Assembly (NCBI GenBank): GCA_022393335.1
Contig: JAJEKB010020567.1
Span: 87,292-151,291, forward strand
Reading direction: 5' to 3'
DNA: 64,000 nucleotides
Origin: Macrotrachela quadricornifera
Lineage: Eukaryota > Rotifera > Eurotatoria > Philodinida > Philodinidae
A program made the position numbers and the translations under genes. This document shows, piece by piece, positions 58,926 through 64,000 of the stretch. The stretch's first letter is position 1. Each line of letters opens with the position of its first letter. The notes below the pieces were generated by a model. The model worked only from the letters and a program-made list of their open reading frames with translations, ran no database searches and was not told where the DNA came from.

Positions 58926-59381
58926 TATTGGAGGATAACGTCATTGTCTACATTCCGAACGAGAACTTCACAATTGGTAGAGAAGTTGGACAACATGGAT
59001 TTGTGTTTTTTCGAACCAACAATGGAAACATCTATTCATTCGTCAGTAAAAGCTCAGGAACAATAACCAGAACTATTGAGCAATTGTGATAGAAGAAAAA
59101 CTATTTTGCCACGATCACATCAACCAAAAGATGAACAAAAAATTAATAATAGATAATGAAAATGAAAATGATTCTTTTCATGTGAAAAAAAATCATCAGG
59201 TAGAGATAAATAAAGTAAATTTCATCAAAGAAATACTATACGTTTCGATATTGATGATAACACAAATAAAATACGTATTAAAGATTTGAGTATTTCCACT
59301 AATATCAGTTCAATTCCTTGGAGAGAAATGACGGGTAGAGTTGATAATTTGAAGACACAGAGCCATATAAAAAAAAATTGA
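58926..59381 (+). pseudogene. Decayed gene, possibly secreted product
   Basis: After an acceptor-like TATAAG the plus strand reads VLEDNVIVYIPNENFTIGRE, QHGFVFFRTNNGNIYSF and SKSSGTITRTIEQL, then stops. Further protein-like pieces follow in other frames: RRKTILPRSHQPKDEQK, NENENDSFHVKKNHQ, and RFDIDDNTNKIRIKDLSIST continuing through SSIPWREMTGRVDNL to a stop near 59,381. At least two frame changes and two stops separate the pieces, and no splice pair repairs them all. The mini-exon at 58,709 may have supplied a signal peptide. Family not recognised. Confidence 0.45.
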
Positions 59382-59389
59382 AAATATAC

Positions 59390-59569
59390 CCTAGTGAATG
59401 CACTGAGCTAAGGGTACCCGATATAGGTACTTCGAAAAAGCTTCAGTAATTATACTGATGTAGGTACTACATTGGGTATCCGTATTAGTATGTTTACTGA
59501 ACAAGTACTTCTATGGGTACCCACACGTGTAAATTAACTGAGAAAATTTCTATAGAGTACCCGAAATTT
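59390..59569. repeat. GGGTACCC motif array
   Basis: GGGTACCCGATATAGGTAC, TTGGGTATCCG, TGGGTACCCACACG and GAGTACCCGAAATTTGGG occur within about 180 bp. GGTACC is palindromic, and the layout parallels the GGATCCGA, CCGCGA and CGGCGG arrays of the hAT-like elements here, but no terminal repeats were identified. Confidence 0.6.
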
Positions 59570-61223
59570 GGGATATTAGTAATTTACGCAAACACCCAAC
59601 TTTTCAAAATCGCACGAAACGTCCGCTTACAAACACCCACACCTTGATGAGTTATGCTCACAAACACCCACTTAGTCATACTACTAGAAAAAATCTATCG
59701 TCAACAAACATCATAAAATGACCCTCACCACCACAAACACCCAAAATCTTTCTTATTATCAACAAAATCACTCTGACTTGTCTTCACAAACATCCACAAA
59801 AATATGTAGCCTTCTCATTAATATATGATTCAAGTATTTTTGTAAATATGTTTATCTTGAGAAAACCTTAAAATATGGGAAAAAACGTGTAAGGTGAAAG
59901 TAATATTAAATTGAAGTAGATTTTTGTTCTCGTTCATTTATATATGATTGGATAGAGCGTCGAGTGTTGATCACGAAAATATATTTTTTATTTCGATTTG
60001 ATCGCTATTTGACTGAGAAAAACGGTAAACAAGTTGGATAACTACAAATATCCTATATTCAGCCATATTGCGCTTCTTTTATAGAAATTGTTAAATTTCA
60101 ACGCCGTTTATTATATGAAGCTTTTTTAAATAATATATTCTGAATCAGCGTGAAAAACTGAATTAAAGAATGCCATTTGATTAGATTCAAAGTTAAAAAA
60201 GTTTAAGAAATCATGTCAAACATACACACCTTTACATACTGAAAAGTACATATCTGTGACTAATTTTGTAAATCTATCTAGTTTTTTTTTTAACAAGAGA
60301 TAGAAGCAGACGTTCTGTCTCATTAGAATTGCCAGATCAGGAGCTACAAAACTATATATTTTGTTTTTTTAAGACTTTGTTTTATTGTTGAGAAAATTGA
60401 TTTTTTCCCTCATTTAGTGATCAAATTAAAAAAAGATTGAAAAATCGGCTCATAGTAAGCGACCTTTATTACAGTGCCTCGATTAAAAAGCAAGATAAAG
60501 GGCACGTTCGGAATCACCATGAAAACTGTATCGAATCATATGTATTTTAAGAAATTCTTTTTCTCACCAAAAATCAACCCCGAGGAGACCAGGGACAAAA
60601 TTTTCGAAATATAGACCTGGAGAAGCACAGGTCGTCTTTTATGGAAAAAGAACTTTGTTAAAATATGTGATTCGATGTAATTTTTCACACTGATTCAGAA
60701 TATATTATTTAAAAAAGCTTCATACAATAAACGGCGTTGAAATTTAACAATTTCTGTAAAAGAAGCGCAATATGGCTGAATATAGGATATTTGTAGTTAT
60801 CCAACTTGTTTACCGTTTTTCTCAGTCAAATAGCGATCAAATCGAAATAAAAAATATATTTTCGTGATCAGCACTCGACGCTCTATCCAATCATATATAA
60901 ATGAACGAGAACAAAAATCTACTTCAATTTAATATTACTTTCACCTTACACGTTTTTTCCATATTTACAAAGATATTTGAATCGTATATTAATGAAAAGA
61001 TTACATGTTTTTGTGGATGTTTGTGAAGACAAGTTAAAGTTATTTTGTTGATAATAAGAAAGATCCTGAGTGTTTGTGGTAGTGGGAGTCATTTTATGAT
61101 GTTTGTTGACGGTAGATTCTTTGTAATAATAGGACAAATTGGATGTTTGTGAGCGGAAATTTCGTGTAGTTTTCAAAAGTTGAGTGTTTGTGATGTTCGC
61201 ATAAATTACTAATACTCCAAGGC
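59570..61223. repeat. Foldback with CAAACACCCA repeats in arms
   Basis: Tips TTTGGGATATTAGTAATTTA and the complement TAAATTACTAATACTCCAA. Left arm about 59,570-60,150, right arm about 60,690-61,223; GGATAACTACAAATATCC and CATATTGCGCTTCTTTTA pair with complements near 60,790 and 60,765. The outer arm repeats ACAAACACCCA four to five times. The loop (60,150-60,690) holds no gene; the 76-codon frame at 60,946-61,176 is arm sequence. Confidence 0.8.
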
Positions 61224-62028
61224 AATGAGATGTGAAAAAATGTTCACAAGTTAAACAAATGGATTTCCAAGCAACATTATTGATACATGATACAAATTGA
61301 TATCGAAAAACTAATCAGTCAAGTAAATCATATAATAGCGTAAACCTTTTTTCTTTCTAGTTTATATATATATTAATGATATGTAGTCAAGGATTTTGTC
61401 GCCAAATGCAACATGGATTACAAATAAATAAAGTGTAACTTTCCATTGTTTGCAAAATAGATCAAATCGGTATAATTCAATTGAACTTAAAATAGTGTAT
61501 AAATATACTGATGCTCTCACTCTCAAAAGATTGTTCAGATAGCAATGTTTTGCCATATTAGTTAAATGTCGCACTTTTGTGTACTAATCATGATAAAGAC
61601 AAAAAAATCAATTGAATCTATCATTTTGCTCAATCTTTCTTTATGAAGATTAAAGTCTGATTGGAATATCTTGAGATCTTTGCAAAATAGCTGATTCCAA
61701 TCAACAAGCATACGGTTATGTTAGATATTCATAAAACTGTTAATATTTTGTATTATGAATACTGATTTTAATAGCACTAGTGATACTATATCTAGTATAT
61801 TTAAGATTGTTTTCAATTAAATCGAATGAAACATTTTTCTTTGATTATCATAATGAATAATCAAACATATGATTTATTTTCAATACTCATTTCTATTGTT
61901 CTTTTCATATTATTATTGATAATAAAACATCTTGAATAATTTTTGTATCATCAATATAATATTATTTCTTGTCGAGTAAATCAAGGATCAAGCTAAAAGT
62001 ATAAAAATATATAATGAATAAAATCTCA
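61224..62028. other. Intergenic 3' flank of the LRR gene
   Basis: A 70-codon minus-strand frame at 61,362-61,574 lacks a domain and does not continue the LRR pattern. Otherwise AT-rich without structure. Confidence 0.35.
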
Positions 62029-64000
62029 CTAGTCATTCTCCATCAGCAAAAAATGCTAACATATTGCCTAGTTTATTCTTCTTATAGAAAGTCAAATGTA
62101 AAGATCGATTGTTACCTTGTTTCGTTGAATTGTATTCGTAATTATTTCTTCTTTTTTATCACTAATTTCATTATGACGAATATCAAGTGTCGTTAGTGTC
62201 TGTCAAAATGAATCGATTAACAATTAATTACAAAACAAAATCTTGAAAAAAAATAAAGTTACGTTGTTATATTGAAGTGCATCCTCAAAATTGGCTGCTC
62301 CGAATATCACTAATTTTGTTTCCATTCAGTAAAAGTTCTTTGAGTGTCTAGAAATAAATGACAAATAAATGATAGAATCGGAGTCAATATAACAATACTT
62401 GATTATGACGAATGGCATTTGCTAAATATTCTGCTCCAAGATCTCCAATTTCATTGTATCCAATTTCAAGTATTACGAGTGTCTATCAATAATAATGTGT
62501 ATCAATAGGAAAATAAGAAATAAAATTATCAGAATGATATAACATTATTTTGTTTAAGTGCATTACTAAGATATTGTGCTCCTTGTGCACCAATATTGTT
62601 ATTCTTTAGATTAAGTGTTGTAAGTACCTGGGAATAATAAGGAATGAACATTAAAATAAAAATAAATATGTTTATGATAATATTACTTTGTTTTGTTTAA
62701 GTGCATTACTAAGATGTTGAATTCCTTGAATACCGATTTTATTTTTGTACAAATTAAGTCTTATGAGTGTCTGAGAAAGAAAAAGATTAATAATTAACTA
62801 GGATATAATGTTGATTAAAGTGATGTTACTTGATTATGATGAAGAGCATTTGCAAGATATTCTGTTCCAACATCGTCAATTTCATTGAATTGAAGATCAA
62901 GATTTGTTAATGTCTGGAAAAAGAAAAAAGGAAATGAATGAATGAATAATTGAATAGAAAGATAAAACTACTTTGTTTTGTTTTAATGCTTTACTAAGAT
63001 ATTTTGCGCCTTGAACAGAAATTCTATTACCGAGAAGATTAAGTACTATCAGTGTCTGTGACAAAAACAAAAAATATGTGAATTGATAACAGAATAAGAA
63101 ATCTAATAACTTGATTTTGTTCAAGACCTTTTGATAGATATTCAACTCCTTTATCACTGATTTTATTGTAACTAAGATCAAGTGTTGTAATTGTCTATAT
63201 ATATATAGAATAATAAATAAATAAATATTTATTTCGAAAATCTAATTATATAACATTATTTTGTTTAAGTGAATTTCCAAGATATTTTCCTCCTTGATTA
63301 TCAATTTCATTTGTAGAAAGATGAAGTGAGATGAGTGTCTTAGAAACAAATAATCCAGATATATTTAAATAGATTCAAATCTATTTTACCGTGTTTTGTT
63401 CGAGAGACTTTGCAAGATGTTTTATTCCTTTATCATCGATTTCATTTGAACATAAATGAAGAATTTTTAGTGTCTAGAAAAAATATTGAAATAGAAAGCA
63501 AAATATCGAGGGGGAAAATTACATTGTTTTGTTCGAGTGCATTTCCAAAATGTTTTACTCCTTCAATACCAATTTTGTTGTGATCAAGATGAAGTGATGT
63601 TATTATCTCGAATAAATAAATAGATATAAAAATGATTTTACCTTGTTAAATCGAAGTAGATTGGAAAAATGTTTAGCTGATAAATCATCGATTTCATTGT
63701 ATTCAAGATGAATTGTTGTCAATGACTATGAACAAAATAAAAACGAAATTAAATAGATAGAAAATTGATCTTACTTGATTTTGTTCTAGTACATTTTGAG
63801 CATGTTCTTTAATCGAATTATAGAGAAGTTTAAAGGATAAATCAATTTCAGTACATGTCTATGAAAATTATTTGAGAATAAATTTAAGATTATCATCTTA
63901 TTCGTTCAATAGAATAATTACTTCATATCGATAATAACTCTTTAGAATATTGTTCAGTCTTTTACATACATTTTGACATGATAAAAATATATCAGATTGA
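62029..64000 (-). CDS. Leucine-rich-repeat protein, one LRR per exon, 5' partial
   Basis: Fourteen minus-strand exons end here; the gene enters from beyond 64,000. Twelve are exactly 84 bp (28 codons), one is 85 bp, and all introns are phase 0 and 35-63 bp. Exons, in transcript order after the edge exon (from 63,922): 63,858-63,775, 63,725-63,642, 63,606-63,523, 63,473-63,390, 63,338-63,255, 63,194-63,111, 63,055-62,972, 62,913-62,830, 62,770-62,687, 62,627-62,544, 62,482-62,399, 62,347-62,263, 62,199-62,116. A typical unit reads TLIVLNLLGNRISVQGAKYL followed by SKALKQNK, the ribonuclease-inhibitor/NLRC3 style of LRR, which forms a protein-binding horseshoe. A tail exon HFLLMEND ending at 62,029 is possible (60-bp intron). 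The 85-bp exon shifts the frame. No NACHT or other domain lies inside the window. Confidence 0.85.

Noticed and set aside
59583..59800. CAAACACCCA repeats as telomeric sequence
   Set aside because: Copies are scattered in a foldback arm and mirrored at 61.0-61.2 kb; there is no uninterrupted tandem telomere array.
1..64000. Clear horizontal gene transfer from bacteria or fungi, as often reported in bdelloids
   Set aside because: No gene here has a recognisable non-metazoan family; unassigned small frames are not evidence of transfer.

Overview
The window looks like nuclear DNA from a small-genome invertebrate, most plausibly a bdelloid rotifer. Three things point there. The DNA is AT-rich (by eye, not computed). 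Introns are very short, about 35-60 bp with GT..AG ends. The recognisable genes match families expanded in bdelloids: a single-exon rhodopsin-like GPCR with a DRW motif, and a leucine-rich-repeat gene built of one-repeat exons. The species assignment is inference; no rRNA or mitochondrial marker is present.

Genes are sparse and are listed left to right. A broken minus-strand gene at 2.95-5.34 kb is split by a hAT-like transposon. A small spliced candidate lies at 11.6 kb. A tandem-RRM RNA-binding protein runs 19.5 to 15.2 kb on the minus strand and has a 3.6 kb intron full of foldback DNA. An exon-like frame lies at 25.0-25.5 kb (minus) and another at 31.9 kb (minus). A JmjN/JmjC protein with all three iron ligands replaced lies at 40.36-41.52 kb (minus). 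Several short spliced plus-strand candidates occur at 49.4-51.9 kb, and the GPCR is at 55.09-56.07 kb. A charged 169-residue protein lies at 57.88-58.39 kb, followed by a decayed plus-strand gene at 58.7-59.4 kb. The 3' end of the LRR gene fills the right edge (minus).

Most of the rest is repeats, dominated by full-length inverted repeats (foldbacks) of 0.3-4 kb. They carry different termini: TTAA ends, mariner-like TTAGGTC ends, a GTGTAAAAA end, and a family ending in CGAGRGAA flanked by TTA. Foldbacks are nested: CGAGRGAA elements sit inside the arms or loop of larger foldbacks at 22.4-24.3, 28.3-30.3 and 33.0-37.2 kb, and a 135-bp hAT-like element with a perfect 8-bp target duplication sits in a foldback arm at 50.3 kb. 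A second class is GC-rich short-motif arrays (CGGCGG, GGATCCGA, CCGCGA, AACGCGTTT, GGGTACCC), three of them within hAT-like terminal repeats.

There are no operons or shared pathways linking the genes. The main story is a gene-poor, repeat-dense region in which hairpin-forming transposons have accumulated in intergenic DNA and introns. A 10-N assembly gap at 54,814 is flanked by the same 24 bases on both sides and is probably spurious.
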